NCBI RefSeq assembly: GCF_009811315.1
Contig: NZ_BLID01000005.1
Coordinates: 285,765 to 349,764, forward strand
Direction of reading: 5' to 3'
DNA from: Vibrio atypicus
GTDB taxonomy: Bacteria > Pseudomonadota > Gammaproteobacteria > Enterobacterales > Vibrionaceae
DNA length: 64,000 nt
The notes below the pieces were generated by a model. It did not search any database and was not told where the DNA came from. It was given only the letters and a program-made list of their open reading frames with translations. This document shows positions 1-8,023 of the stretch, piece by piece; position 1 is the first letter of the stretch, and each line of letters begins with the position of its first letter. Made by a program: the position numbers and the translations under genes.

Positions 1-2
1 AA

Positions 3-863
3 ATCACGCCATTGATGGAACAGCTTGTCACTCAACTTCGATTACCTCGCTTAATTACCGCTATTGCCATTGGTGCTTCATTAGCTGTCTCTGGCGCAGT
101 ACTACAAGTTTTATTGAGCAATGTTCTTGCCGAACCGGGCGTGCTTGGCATTTCGGGTGGTGCAAGTGTGATGATGGTTTTAGTGCTGTTTTTCTTACCC
201 GCCTTTGCTACGCCGATTGGTTTTATGTTGGCGGCCGTTGTAGGCGCTTTGTTGTTTACCTTGCTTCTGGTCTCTTTTGCTAAGGCTGCGAGGCTGACCA
301 CGACCAGATTGCTGCTTGTTGGCGTTGCTCTAGGTATATTGAGTGGTGCAGTTGTCACCTGGGCTTTTTATTTCAGTGATGATCTAAGTCTAAGACAGTT
401 GATGTATTGGTTGATGGGAAGTGTGGGTGGAGCAAGTTGGCATCATCATATTTTAACGCTCTGCATGATTCCGGTATTAGTTTGGCTCTGCTTAAAAGGG
501 CAGGTGCTGGATAAGTTGATGATGGGCGAACTGCATGCGAAACAGCTCGGCATAGATGTAGATGCAGTACGCTGGAAGTTAATACTCGCCGTATCGATTC
601 TTGTGGGCGGGGCAGTCGCGTTAGGTGGCGTGATTGGCTTTGTTGGTTTAATTGTCCCTCATTTGCTCAGGCTTTCATTAGGTAGTGAGAATCGCTATTT
701 GCTTCCATTATCTGCTTTGAGTGGCGCAGCGCTGTTAGTGTTTGCAGACATCATCGCCAGAACGGCTCTAGACTCAGCGGAACTGCCGCTAGGGGTTGTG
801 ACCACAAGCATTGGCGCTCCTATTTTTATTTGGATGTTGGTGAAGAATCATGATTCGCGTTAA
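3..863 (+). CDS. btuC: Vitamin B12 ABC transporter permease BtuC (5' truncated by window edge)
   Basis: Inner-membrane permease that moves cobalamin from periplasmic BtuF into the cytoplasm, powered by BtuD. The frame is open from base 3 and about 45 N-terminal residues lie outside the window; the TTG at 12 is internal, not a start. Family landmarks are visible: [13 protein letters not shown] near the start, [19 protein letters not shown] [11 protein letters not shown], and [12 protein letters not shown], the loop that contacts the ATPase. Its 3' end overlaps btuD by 14 bases, indicating translational coupling. Other FecCD-family permeases (haem, siderophore) are related, but the close match to E. 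coli BtuC and the short BtuD partner favour B12. Confidence 0.9.
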   Translation: MTPLMEQLVTQLRLPRLITAIAIGASLAVSGAVLQVLLSNVLAEPGVLGISGGASVMMVLVLFFLPAFATPIGFMLAAVVGALLFTLLLVSFAKAARLTTTRLLLVGVALGILSGAVVTWAFYFSDDLSLRQLMYWLMGSVGGASWHHHILTLCMIPVLVWLCLKGQVLDKLMMGELHAKQLGIDVDAVRWKLILAVSILVGGAVALGGVIGFVGLIVPHLLRLSLGSENRYLLPLSALSGAALLVFADIIARTALDSAELPLGVVTTSIGAPIFIWMLVKNHDSR

Positions 864-1605
864 TAGCTTGTCGGTTGGCTCTCGATTACTTCCTCTTTCT
901 TTGGATGTCGATAAAGGGCAGACTTTGCACGTAATTGGCCCTAACGGCAGTGGCAAAAGTACTTTCCTATCTGCTATCGCGGGTTTATTAGATTGTACCG
1001 GAGAGGTTTATTATGGTGATTTGTCGGTAAAAGAGTCATCAGTTGCTCTTCTGGCAAGTTATCGCGCGTTTTTAAGTCAAAGCGATCGGCCTGCATTTAA
1101 CTTGATGGTCGCGCAATACTTGGCTTTATCGGTTCCCAATTCAGCTCAACATGATTCCCGAACTGTCGATGAAGTCGTTGTAGAACTTGCGACCTTGTTA
1201 GAGCTGCAAGATAAACTGCACCGCCCAATTCACCATTTGTCAGGGGGGGAGTGGCAAAGAGTGCGACTTTGCGCGATATGTTTGCAAGTGTGGCCATCGC
1301 TTAATCCTCATGCTCAGTTATTGATATTAGACGAGCCCGCTGCACCGCTAGATATTGGCCAAGAAAGCTTACTTTATCGGCTCATTAAAAAAGTATCGGA
1401 TATGGGGATTACTGTTGTTATGTCCAACCATGATCTCAATAGAACATTGAGTTACGCCGACAAGGTGCTGTTATTGAATAAAGGTGTTGTGCAGCAATAT
1501 GGACCGGCAGATGAAGTCTTATCAGAAAAGCAGCTCTCTAGTGTGTTTAACACAGAGGTAATCAAAGCCACTGTAAATGATAAACCTGTGCTGATTTTCA
1601 ATTAA
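850..1605 (+). CDS. btuD: Vitamin B12 ABC transporter ATP-binding protein BtuD
   Basis: Cytoplasmic ATPase of the BtuCD cobalamin importer, 251 residues, the usual length. Walker [10 protein letters not shown] lies at residues 30-38, the signature LSGGEWQR near 130, Walker [13 protein letters not shown] near 157-168 and the switch histidine in SNHD near 196. It starts inside the last codons of btuC (ATG at 850), so the two are one operon. No further gene follows on this strand before a terminator about 200 bases downstream. Confidence 0.92.
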   Translation: MIRVNSLSVGSRLLPLSLDVDKGQTLHVIGPNGSGKSTFLSAIAGLLDCTGEVYYGDLSVKESSVALLASYRAFLSQSDRPAFNLMVAQYLALSVPNSAQHDSRTVDEVVVELATLLELQDKLHRPIHHLSGGEWQRVRLCAICLQVWPSLNPHAQLLILDEPAAPLDIGQESLLYRLIKKVSDMGITVVMSNHDLNRTLSYADKVLLLNKGVVQQYGPADEVLSEKQLSSVFNTEVIKATVNDKPVLIFN

Positions 1606-1689
1606 CGACGTGGCAGTTTGGTGCAGGGCGCACTCTTTGAAAGCACTGTAGGCTAGTTAATCCAATTTTTAGTTCTATGACTCTATATA

Positions 1690-1845
1690 AATCAGTGGGT
1701 TAGAGTTAATTATGAAGTTGGCATATCAATCGCAAGAACATAAGGGATACATTCTCGTTCTTGTTAGGCTTGACGATAAGGATAGCCTCTTTTTTGATAA
1801 AGCAGCTTCCGTCACTTAGGGGATTCCTTAAGTGGCGGCTTTTTA
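1690..1845 (+). ncRNA. Candidate structured small RNA or short leader between btuD and the M48 gene
   Basis: No long gene lies here, yet the plus strand carries three consecutive hairpins. Hairpin A has arms CAAGAAC (1733-1739) and GTTCTTG (1757-1763). Hairpin B has arms AGGCT (1766-1770) and AGCCT (1784-1788) followed by a T-run. Hairpin C is a strong terminator at 1809-1844. The loops of A and B carry nearly the same motif, ATAAGGGATA and ATAAGGATA. A TATAAA box sits at 1686-1691 with no good -35. A 35-codon frame from ATG 1712 to TAG 1819 also fits here but has only a weak ribosome site. The RNA could equally be the 3' UTR of btuD. Confidence 0.35.
1809..1844 (+). terminator. Rho-independent terminator
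   Basis: Arms CCGTCACTTA (1809-1818) and TAAGTGGCGG (1829-1838), extended inward by GGG/CCT around a GATT loop and followed by CTTTTT. It ends plus-strand transcription coming from btuD or from the candidate small RNA. Confidence 0.8.
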
Positions 1846-2008
1846 CTTGTCGTCGTTTTTAGCTCGTACTTTAACAGCTGCTCCTCCTGTCTCTGTTCAT
1901 GTGTTAGATACTAAAGCTAAAATAAGCAACAGTTAAATCGCTATCTATTTCCTTCGTCCAACCATCAGTTAATAAATATACTTGAGCTGAAACAAGCCGA
2001 TAGATACA

Positions 2009-2037
2009 AAAATGCCAGCGATGATCGCTGGCATTTT
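2009..2037 (-). terminator. Bidirectional terminator after the M48 protease gene
   Basis: Near-perfect hairpin with arms AAAATGCCAGCGA (2009-2021) and TCGCTGGCATTTT (2025-2037). It lies 13 bases beyond the stop codon of the minus-strand protease gene, with T-rich ends on both strands. Confidence 0.85.
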
Positions 2038-2050
2038 ACGTTTCGTATAT

Positions 2051-3895
2051 CTATATCGAAATAGTTAGCGGCGGCTCTGGCACTTCAAGGAAACACGCAA
2101 TTACTCGATAAAGTTCACCTTCTGCGACTGTGATTTTCCCATCGGATTCAATTGCTAAACGGCACGCTTTTACAAACTGGCGTCGTTGCTCCGGTTTAAG
2201 CTGAAGTAGCAACTCCAAGGCTGTGCGACTTAATCGCCAGTTATTGTTGGCACTTTCTAGCGTGGTCTCAGCAAACCCCAAAGAGGAGAGGGCGGTATTA
2301 AATGCACGTTGGGCGTCTTGGCACTCAGAGTGTGTCACCCACGCCAACTCACGCAGCAGCCAATGTGCGCTTTCCTCTAGCTGTTTTAATGTCTTGTTTT
2401 GACGAGTGGAGCCGAATGGAGCGATTAGTTGCTTTTCTAGCAAGTTAATGACGCACCACTCACCTAATGAGTAGTGATTGTCAGTTTGAGATAACTCACG
2501 TAGCACTTCACAAAGGCGACCCTTTTGTCCCTCGCTTAGTGCTTTAAGCGCTGGTATGGCCAACTCTAGCAGTGGAAGGCGCAAGTGAAGGGGCAGTTCA
2601 TAATCCAACCACGGCAGTAGCTTCGAGTGTGAGACCATTGGAATATGCCCTTTGATCATCTCTCGCTGAATATCGCTGCCGTCAAAGATTAACAGTAAGG
2701 CAATAAAGCGGGAGCTATAAGGCTCACGAGCAATATCAATCAACTCTTGCGGTAATTGACTGATAAGTTGCTTACCAGTTTCACTAAGCTCTTCAGATGT
2801 CTGTCTATTGTCTAGAGGAGCAAAGTCAGCATCTGAAGCGAAGCCACTCACTTGTTCATTGGTAAAAGCTGAACCTTGATTCTGGCTTGGGCGAAAGAAG
2901 TTGCCATCCCAGTTAGGCTCAATACGACGTATTCGCTCTTCGAGAGGTGGGTGGGTAGCAAAGAACCCAGATAGCTTGCTTTGGCCAAACATCATGTGAC
3001 TCATTTGATTGCTAGCTTGAGCGTTCAGGCTAGAACCAGACGAGTGACCGCCTATCTTTTTCAGGGCACCTGCAATGCCTTGGTCATTACGCGTAAACTG
3101 AACCGCACTCGCATCGGCCAAAAACTCACGTTGACGAGAGATAGCAGCTTTGATCATAGAGCCAAACAAGGTGCCGACCCAACCGAGTACTAGGCAGACG
3201 ACAGCGATGAGCATGAGGATCATAAAGCCTTTGTCGGAGTCTGAAGAGCTTCTCGATGCGCGGCTGGTGTGGTGCGTATTGTCTAAAACCAAGTGACCAA
3301 AATGCGCGATACAAGTAATGCCAAACAGCACACCAATTAAACGTGTGTTCAACCGCATGTCACCGTTCAAGACATGACTGAATTCATGAGCAATGACGCC
3401 TTGCAGTTCATCACGGGTAAAGCTATCGAGTGCGCCTTGGGTTACGCCGATGACAGCATCATCAATACTCATGCCTGCTGCAAAAGCATTGATGCCCCGT
3501 TCTTGCGGCATCACATAAACAGGAGGCACAGGAACGCCTGATGCAATGGCCATCTCTTCAACCACATTTAGCAACTGTCTATGTTTTGTGTCTAAGGTAT
3601 TCGAAGAAATAAGCTTGCCACCTATGCTTTCTGCAACACCACGGCCGCCATTCGATGAAAGCTCAGATAATCGAATCATCGAACTAATGGCCACCACTAA
3701 TAAAACGCCTGCAAAACAGAGTAGAGCATAGAGAATAGCGGTTTGCTGGTCAAAAGGTTCACCAGTCACTCCGTAATAGATACCAATCGACAGGACGCTG
3801 ACTAAGCCCGTGATGACTAACACTGCTAATGAAAACAGAAACACCAAAAGCCCAGTACGCTGACGCGCGGTATCTTGATGATCGAAGAACTTCAT
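2051..3895 (-). CDS. M48 family membrane metallopeptidase with C-terminal extension
   Basis: Zinc endopeptidase of the HtpX/Ste24 type, probably acting in inner-membrane protein quality control. Two N-terminal membrane segments (about 14-40 and 54-74) precede the catalytic motif HEFSH at 170-174. A further hydrophobic pair lies at about 183-203 and 223-245, and the third zinc ligand is E257 in REFLADASA. At 614 residues it is about twice the length of HtpX; the extra C-terminal 300 residues are soluble, lack a domain I recognise, and end with an acidic segment resembling TerB-like folds. Its ATG overlaps the stop of lemA (TAATG), so the pair is co-translated. Confidence 0.85.
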   Translation of the reverse strand: MKFFDHQDTARQRTGLLVFLFSLAVLVITGLVSVLSIGIYYGVTGEPFDQQTAILYALLCFAGVLLVVAISSMIRLSELSSNGGRGVAESIGGKLISSNTLDTKHRQLLNVVEEMAIASGVPVPPVYVMPQERGINAFAAGMSIDDAVIGVTQGALDSFTRDELQGVIAHEFSHVLNGDMRLNTRLIGVLFGITCIAHFGHLVLDNTHHTSRASRSSSDSDKGFMILMLIAVVCLVLGWVGTLFGSMIKAAISRQREFLADASAVQFTRNDQGIAGALKKIGGHSSGSSLNAQASNQMSHMMFGQSKLSGFFATHPPLEERIRRIEPNWDGNFFRPSQNQGSAFTNEQVSGFASDADFAPLDNRQTSEELSETGKQLISQLPQELIDIAREPYSSRFIALLLIFDGSDIQREMIKGHIPMVSHSKLLPWLDYELPLHLRLPLLELAIPALKALSEGQKGRLCEVLRELSQTDNHYSLGEWCVINLLEKQLIAPFGSTRQNKTLKQLEESAHWLLRELAWVTHSECQDAQRAFNTALSSLGFAETTLESANNNWRLSRTALELLLQLKPEQRRQFVKACRLAIESDGKITVAEGELYRVIACFLEVPEPPLTISI

Positions 3896-4485
3896 TAAAA
3901 CTCAACCTTCGGCGCTTCTTGAATTGCTTCGGTATCTGCAAACTCCAACAACTTGCCATCTTGGAAACCAAACATATTGGCAAACAAAACTGGCGGGAAG
4001 GTTTGCTTATAAGTGTTGTAACTGGTGACTGAATCGTTAAATGCTTGGCGAGCAAAGGCGACTTTGTTTTCAGTGCTGGTCAATTCTTCTTGTAGTTGGC
4101 TCATGGTTTCATTGGCTTTTAGCTCTGGATAGGCTTCAACAACCACATTCAATTTTCCTAAGGCATTTTGCAACATACCTTCAGCTTGAGCCAGTTGGCT
4201 AATCGCTGCGTCACTGTCTGGCGCATCGCTTGCTGCTTTCAAACCAGAAATTGCTTGGTTACGGGCTTGAATCACACGCTCAAAGGTTTCTTTTTCATGT
4301 TCCATGTAACCTTTTGCTGTACTTACAAGATTTGGGATTAGGTCATAACGACGTTTTAGCTGAACCTCAATCTGAGCAAAGCTGTTTTTAAAGCGATTAC
4401 GTAGCGTCACTAGTTTGTTGTAAATGCTGACAGCGAACACCGCAATAAGCAAAATGATGACAATAAAGACAATCAGTGAAGTCAT
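3895..4485 (-). CDS. LemA family membrane-anchored protein
   Basis: LemA protein of 196 residues: one N-terminal membrane helix (about 2-22) followed by a long helical domain with the family motif RRYDLIPNLV. Biochemical role is unknown; in many bacteria it is paired with an M48 protease, as here. The start was set to ATG 4485 because GGAAC sits 7 bases upstream and the protein then begins directly with the membrane helix; an upstream in-frame ATG at 4545 would add 20 poorly conserved-looking residues without a ribosome site. Confidence 0.88.
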   Translation of the reverse strand: MTSLIVFIVIILLIAVFAVSIYNKLVTLRNRFKNSFAQIEVQLKRRYDLIPNLVSTAKGYMEHEKETFERVIQARNQAISGLKAASDAPDSDAAISQLAQAEGMLQNALGKLNVVVEAYPELKANETMSQLQEELTSTENKVAFARQAFNDSVTSYNTYKQTFPPVLFANMFGFQDGKLLEFADTEAIQEAPKVEF

Positions 4486-5120
4486 AGTAAGTTCCAATTT
4501 GTAAATGTATTGGTATTTTATATAAGTATTTGAGATATTTAGCAAATTAGTCTTGAGAGTGGTGGCTATTTATCTTGCTAAGAGTCGCAATGATCACAAT
4601 CTGTATATGGACAAAACTGAGATAGCATCTATTCAAACTTAGCTATTCCTGACTAGCTTATTCTATCCCAAGTATTCAAACCTCTTAGGTATTTACGAGG
4701 GCACTCCGAGCGATGGGAAGCAAATACTTGGGATATTGAAACGATAAAGTATTAATCGGATGGTGACTGGGCACCGTTTCGAGTTGACACCCTATCACTG
4801 GGTGCCGACTGTGAAGGTTCTGGACAATTCTGAGTTAGCAGTTTTGTTAATGTAGCTCTTCTCGGGGGACTTTAGGTATGTAACATGCGATCTAACACCG
4901 CTCTAAGTCAACCACGGAAAAACCGACAGTTCAAACATAAAACCAAAGGCAGCTAGCAATCAAAGTACCTGATAGAAGTAACCAACTCAGGGTTTCGTTT
5001 GTTTGCCTTCGCTTAGATTTTCACCAACATCGATCATACCGACGAGAAAGAGCTGCATTCATGCCAGTCAAGGCACTGAATAACCGCTCAAAGTAGTAAT
5101 TCGGTGGATCCTAATTTTTC
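4486..5120. other. Gene-poor intergenic region of about 630 bases
   Basis: No convincing gene on either strand. It holds the inverted-repeat element at 4664-4735 and a weaker inverted pair GGCACC/GGTGCC near 4770-4802. Short open stretches around 4890-5110 are broken by stops in all frames and match no family I can name, so a decayed gene or mobile-element remnant is possible but not shown. Confidence 0.4.
4664..4735. repeat. Intergenic inverted-repeat element (about 72 bp)
   Basis: Perfect 13-base arms TATCCCAAGTATT (4664-4676) and AATACTTGGGATA (4723-4735) enclose about 46 bases that contain a second pair, CCTC (4681-4684) and GAGG (4697-4700). The folded form would be a branched hairpin with no T-run, unlike a terminator. 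Size and shape resemble dispersed intergenic repeats of enteric and Vibrio genomes; whether it recurs elsewhere cannot be judged from one copy. Confidence 0.5.
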
Positions 5121-5156
5121 ATAATTGGTTATTGGCATATGCCAATAACCAATTAT
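5121..5156. promoter_or_regulatory. Perfect 36-bp palindrome, predicted operator of the NifX/NqrM module
   Basis: Every base from 5121 to 5156 is self-complementary; the central 20 bases are TTATTGGCATATGCCAATAA. A plausible promoter overlaps it: TTGGCA (5132-5137) as -35 within the palindrome, and TATAGT (5156-5161) or TATATA (5154-5159) as -10. The likely binder is the DUF134 helix-turn-helix protein encoded at 5897-6178, by proximity only. Confidence 0.65.
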
Positions 5157-5159
5157 ATA

Positions 5160-5190
5160 GTGTTCTCCTTACACAGACAAAGGAGAACAC
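5160..5190 (+). promoter_or_regulatory. Inverted repeat covering the ribosome binding site of the NifX-like gene
   Basis: Perfect 11-base arms GTGTTCTCCTT (5160-5170) and AAGGAGAACAC (5180-5190) around a 9-base spacer. The right arm contains the Shine-Dalgarno AGGAG just before ATG 5192. If transcription starts upstream of 5160 the hairpin would hide the ribosome site. If it starts near 5166, as the best -10 suggests, the repeat is more likely a second DNA operator. Confidence 0.55.
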
Positions 5191-5191
5191 T

Positions 5192-5689
5192 ATGTTGTTT
5201 GCCATTCCCTGCCGCGAATCTTCTCTTTCCAATCATTTTGCCAAAGCCCCTCAGATTATGTTGTGGGATAACCAAACCAATGCCAAACGAATCCTTGAGT
5301 TGCCTAAATCATCATCGTGTTGTGGTCACAAGCACTTTTGGCGCGAGGTATTGCAAGACAATCAGGTGAATGCTGTTGTCGTTCGTTCAATTGGTTCGAA
5401 TATGCTGAGTACACTGTTTAAGCTCAATGTTCGTGTTCTAAGTGCACCGCGTGGATTCTCTCTGGAGAATTTTGATGAAAACCAATTAACTCCAGTTACT
5501 CAAATTGAATTTGCTCGGCCCTCAGCGAATAAAAATAAAGCAAACTGTTCTGCTGCGATTGGTATGCGAAAAGCATATAGTGAAGTAAGAGTAACAGGAT
5601 CTCGAAAACTCACTAATAAGCTTTCGCCACAAGCGATGAATCACTTGGCAAAAGCGTTTAAGCTAATCGACCAACAAGAGAAAAAATAA
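5192..5689 (+). CDS. NifX/NifB-associated (dinitrogenase Fe-Mo cofactor biosynthesis) domain protein
   Basis: 165-residue protein whose first 90 residues fit the NifX-like fold (COG1433 type), known for binding iron-molybdenum cofactor precursors or other metal clusters. Visible features are the start MLFAIPCRESSLSNHFAKAP, a CCGH metal-ligand-like motif near 42-45, and VNAVVVRSIGSNML. The C-terminal 60 residues are basic and unlike the domain. Start ATG 5192 is chosen because AGGAG lies 6 bases before it; the frame also opens at a TTG inside the palindrome, which is not credible. The stop overlaps the next start (TAATG). No nif genes are present, so a nitrogenase role is unlikely. Confidence 0.75.
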   Translation: MLFAIPCRESSLSNHFAKAPQIMLWDNQTNAKRILELPKSSSCCGHKHFWREVLQDNQVNAVVVRSIGSNMLSTLFKLNVRVLSAPRGFSLENFDENQLTPVTQIEFARPSANKNKANCSAAIGMRKAYSEVRVTGSRKLTNKLSPQAMNHLAKAFKLIDQQEKK

Positions 5690-5895
5690 TGATTTACCTA
5701 ATCAGCTTTGCGATTTTTCTGGTTATTGTGGTCTTAATGGCGATAGGCGTAATGCTAAAAGGTCAAACGATACAAGGCAGTTGTGGTGGGCTAGCTAGTA
5801 TTGAAATAGAAAGAGAGTGCAACTGCGTCGAAGCGTGCGATGAACATGTGCATGTACTTCACCAAATACAGGAACCGCAGGCATCAGGCTATTAG
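5689..5895 (+). CDS. NqrM-like (DUF539) small membrane protein
   Basis: 68 residues: one membrane helix (about 3-23) then a four-cysteine cluster, C32 in GSCGGL, C44 and C46 in CNC, and C50. This is the pattern of NqrM, the factor needed to mature the iron centre of the Na+-translocating NADH:quinone reductase. NqrM normally follows the nqr genes and apbE; here it is instead coupled by a one-base overlap to a NifX-like gene. It is either a relocated nqrM or a paralogue dedicated to another metal site. The histidine-containing tail after C50 (DEHVHVLHQ) could add metal ligands. Confidence 0.75.
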   Translation: MIYLISFAIFLVIVVLMAIGVMLKGQTIQGSCGGLASIEIERECNCVEACDEHVHVLHQIQEPQASGY

Positions 5896-5896
5896 G

Positions 5897-6178
5897 CTAT
5901 GGCTCGCGACTAAACATGAGTGCCTGTCCATGAACTAAGCTCTGAGCTACTTTGGAACGAGCACGCTTTATGATATTGCCAAATGTCTGCCTAGAGACTC
6001 CCATACTAGCAGCTGCTTCTGCTTGGCTGAGATCTTCGAGATCGGCCAAGCGCAGAGCTTCAAGTTCCTCGGCCAACAGCTCAACTTTATCGAGTTGGGA
6101 AAGAGGCACGCCATTAGGTTTAAAACTCTCGTATGGTGCGCTTCGGCAAATGTTGCGCTCTTTTTTTGGTCTTGCCAC
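5897..6178 (-). CDS. DUF134 helix-turn-helix DNA-binding protein
   Basis: 93-residue predicted regulator (COG1342). It begins MARPKKERNI and carries a sigma-like helix-turn-helix around residues 50-75, with LSQAEAAASMGVSRQTFGN. GTG at 6178 is the start, preceded by AGAGGTG. It converges on the NqrM-like gene with a single base between the stop codons. In other bacteria DUF134 proteins lie beside NifX-like genes, which suggests it controls the 5192-5895 pair through the palindrome at 5121-5156. Its own upstream region shows no copy of that palindrome. Confidence 0.8.
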   Translation of the reverse strand: MARPKKERNICRSAPYESFKPNGVPLSQLDKVELLAEELEALRLADLEDLSQAEAAASMGVSRQTFGNIIKRARSKVAQSLVHGQALMFSREP

Positions 6179-6227
6179 TTTGTTTACACCTCTAGTTTTA
6201 TCGTCTTTTCTAACTGAGTAGTATTGT

Positions 6228-6623
6228 ATGTCTATTTATATCCCCAAAAATCACCAACAATGTGCTGTTTGCTGCCAGCCTTTTTTCAACGATCATAGTG
6301 CCATCCACTTTGAGTTGACGGCTGACGGAGGTGTTGTGGGGCAAATTGTACCAACTAAAAAAGTGCAAGGCTATCAAGGTGTCATGCAGGGCGGTGTGAT
6401 TGCTACATTGCACGATGCAGCAATGACTCATTGCCTATTCGCTCGTGATGTTTGCGCTATGACAGCTCGACTTGATGTTCGCTATATCAAGCCAATCCCT
6501 CTCAACTCAGTAATTCAGCTTCAGGCTCATTGCTTGATGGAAAAGAGAGGTATGTATTTAATGCAGAGTCGCATTTTTATCGGGGAGGACTGTTACTCAG
6601 CTGCTGAAGCCAAATTTATGTAA
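6228..6623 (+). CDS. PaaI-type hotdog-fold thioesterase
   Basis: 131 residues with the 4HBT hotdog signature QGGVIATLHDAAMTHCLF (about 50-67), where the aspartate serves the acyl-CoA thioesterase active site. The N-terminal CAVCCQPF segment with paired cysteines is unusual for the family and could bind a metal. It is divergent from the DUF134 gene across 49 bases. Substrate is unknown. Confidence 0.75.
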   Translation: MSIYIPKNHQQCAVCCQPFFNDHSAIHFELTADGGVVGQIVPTKKVQGYQGVMQGGVIATLHDAAMTHCLFARDVCAMTARLDVRYIKPIPLNSVIQLQAHCLMEKRGMYLMQSRIFIGEDCYSAAEAKFM

Positions 6624-6844
6624 TACCCTAGACATATTTGAGATGCTTACAATCGCGTTGTGAGACAACACTGTACTAAACTTCAATGTGACTACTCAAA
6701 TGGCATTCTGTGGAGAGTGATTTAGCTTAGAAATATATACCAACTACCAGACCCAGAAATATTATATTTACTAATCTAAATTATTTTGGGGCAATAATGA
6801 GTTGCTTTAGCCACCACCATCGAAAGCTCTTTTTACTGGCTTGG

Positions 6845-7849
6845 TTAGAAATCGAATAGCATGTCGAAAAAGAGTTGTCTTGCTTCTGAACTATTGTCAC
6901 GATGTGTCACGTATTCGACATGGGTGTTCGTGCTCGCTGATGGTGACAGTTTGACGCTCCAAAGCGCGTTGAATTGATTCGGTACCATTGAATATCGTAC
7001 ATCGATGATATGTCGTTCGTCGTCGGGGGATCTCGCGAGAAATCTGTTTGAAAACTCACTGAAACGAGCAATGTCTTTGGCTTGTTGCGAATGCGGGTCA
7101 AGCCACGGCAAATCCCGGTTTAGGTCTAGCTTTAGGATGGACTCGCCTGGGTATTTTTTTATTGAACGAGCAACTCGAATGGCATCAACATGGTAGCTCT
7201 CCTCCGTTTCATAAATCACTTTCCAAACCAAAATATTCGCGAAAGTGGGCTTGGCTTCTAATCGAATCGGTACGTGTTGTCGTTCATTCGCTAGTTGCCA
7301 TCCAGCCGCTTCAGCTCTGTCTCTTTGAATCATGCCGAGCGTGGGATAAGTTAAAGCCCAAACTACGGCGATACGTGCAAGCCACGCGTTTCGTTTTAGC
7401 AGGGTAAATACGAGTAAAATTAATATGGGAAGGGTAAACGCTGGATCAATCACGGACACAAGATTCCAAGCATAGCGTTCATTCGTTAAAGGCCAAAACA
7501 GCTGAGTACCGTAAGAAGTACAAGCATCTAACAACGCGTGAGTGCTATAACCTAGTGCGCTATAAAGCCAGCTTTGCTGAAATGATAGTTGGTGCTTTTT
7601 GCCTAACAGTCGGTGTAAGACCAGAGCGCATAGGAAACTGCCAAAAGGTATAAAAAAGAGTGAATGAGTAAACTGTCGATGGAACTCTAAAAAGAGCAAA
7701 GGATCGCTTTCAGACCGGATCAAAACATCAAGATCCGGCGCCATTCCAGCGACTAGCCCAAAGAACCCAGCGACGAGTACGTGTTGTTTTTTGCTCACCG
7801 ATAGAGAGAGGGACGCGCCGAATACACCTTGCGTTAGTGGGTCCATCAT
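6845..7849 (-). CDS. YdjM/YbcI-type inner-membrane metal-dependent hydrolase
   Basis: 334 residues. The N-terminal 190 residues match the LexA-regulated membrane hydrolase family (PF04307): start MDPLTQGVFGASL, PDLDVL, FHRQFTHSLFF and ALGYSTHALLDACTSYGT, whose His/Asp residues form the presumed metal site. About five membrane segments lie between 20 and 185. The soluble 150-residue C-terminal region has no motif I recognise. Two ATGs at 7849 and 7846 are both possible. I see no clear LexA box in the 170 bases upstream. Confidence 0.78.
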   Translation of the reverse strand: MMDPLTQGVFGASLSLSVSKKQHVLVAGFFGLVAGMAPDLDVLIRSESDPLLFLEFHRQFTHSLFFIPFGSFLCALVLHRLLGKKHQLSFQQSWLYSALGYSTHALLDACTSYGTQLFWPLTNERYAWNLVSVIDPAFTLPILILLVFTLLKRNAWLARIAVVWALTYPTLGMIQRDRAEAAGWQLANERQHVPIRLEAKPTFANILVWKVIYETEESYHVDAIRVARSIKKYPGESILKLDLNRDLPWLDPHSQQAKDIARFSEFSNRFLARSPDDERHIIDVRYSMVPNQFNALWSVKLSPSASTNTHVEYVTHRDNSSEARQLFFDMLFDF

Positions 7850-8023
7850 TAACTCATTGATTATGTATTAATTAATAGTAGATGATTGTCTGAGCTTCAC
7901 CACTAAAATGCCAGTAATACGAGTGAATGTCCGCATATTGCCATCCACTCAGAAGCTCAATTTCTACCACGTTTTTCCTCTGATAGTGATAGAATCTCCG
8001 CATCAGAATTATCGAGAATCTTT

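Noticed and set aside
1712..1819. 35-codon frame between btuD and the terminator
   Set aside because: Weak ribosome site and its stop lies inside the terminator stem; the RNA structure explains the region better, so it is not listed as a gene.
4770..4802. GGCACC/GGTGCC inverted pair in the long gap
   Set aside because: Only 6 bases with a long loop; expected by chance at this scale.
5000..5115. About 30-codon open stretch on the minus strand in the long gap, with protein-like composition
   Set aside because: It has stops at both ends, no ribosome site and no family I can name. A decayed gene is possible but cannot be supported.
5192..5689. Nitrogen fixation function for the NifX-like gene
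   Set aside because: No other nif genes in the window and the C-terminal region is unlike NifX; the domain is widespread in non-fixing bacteria.
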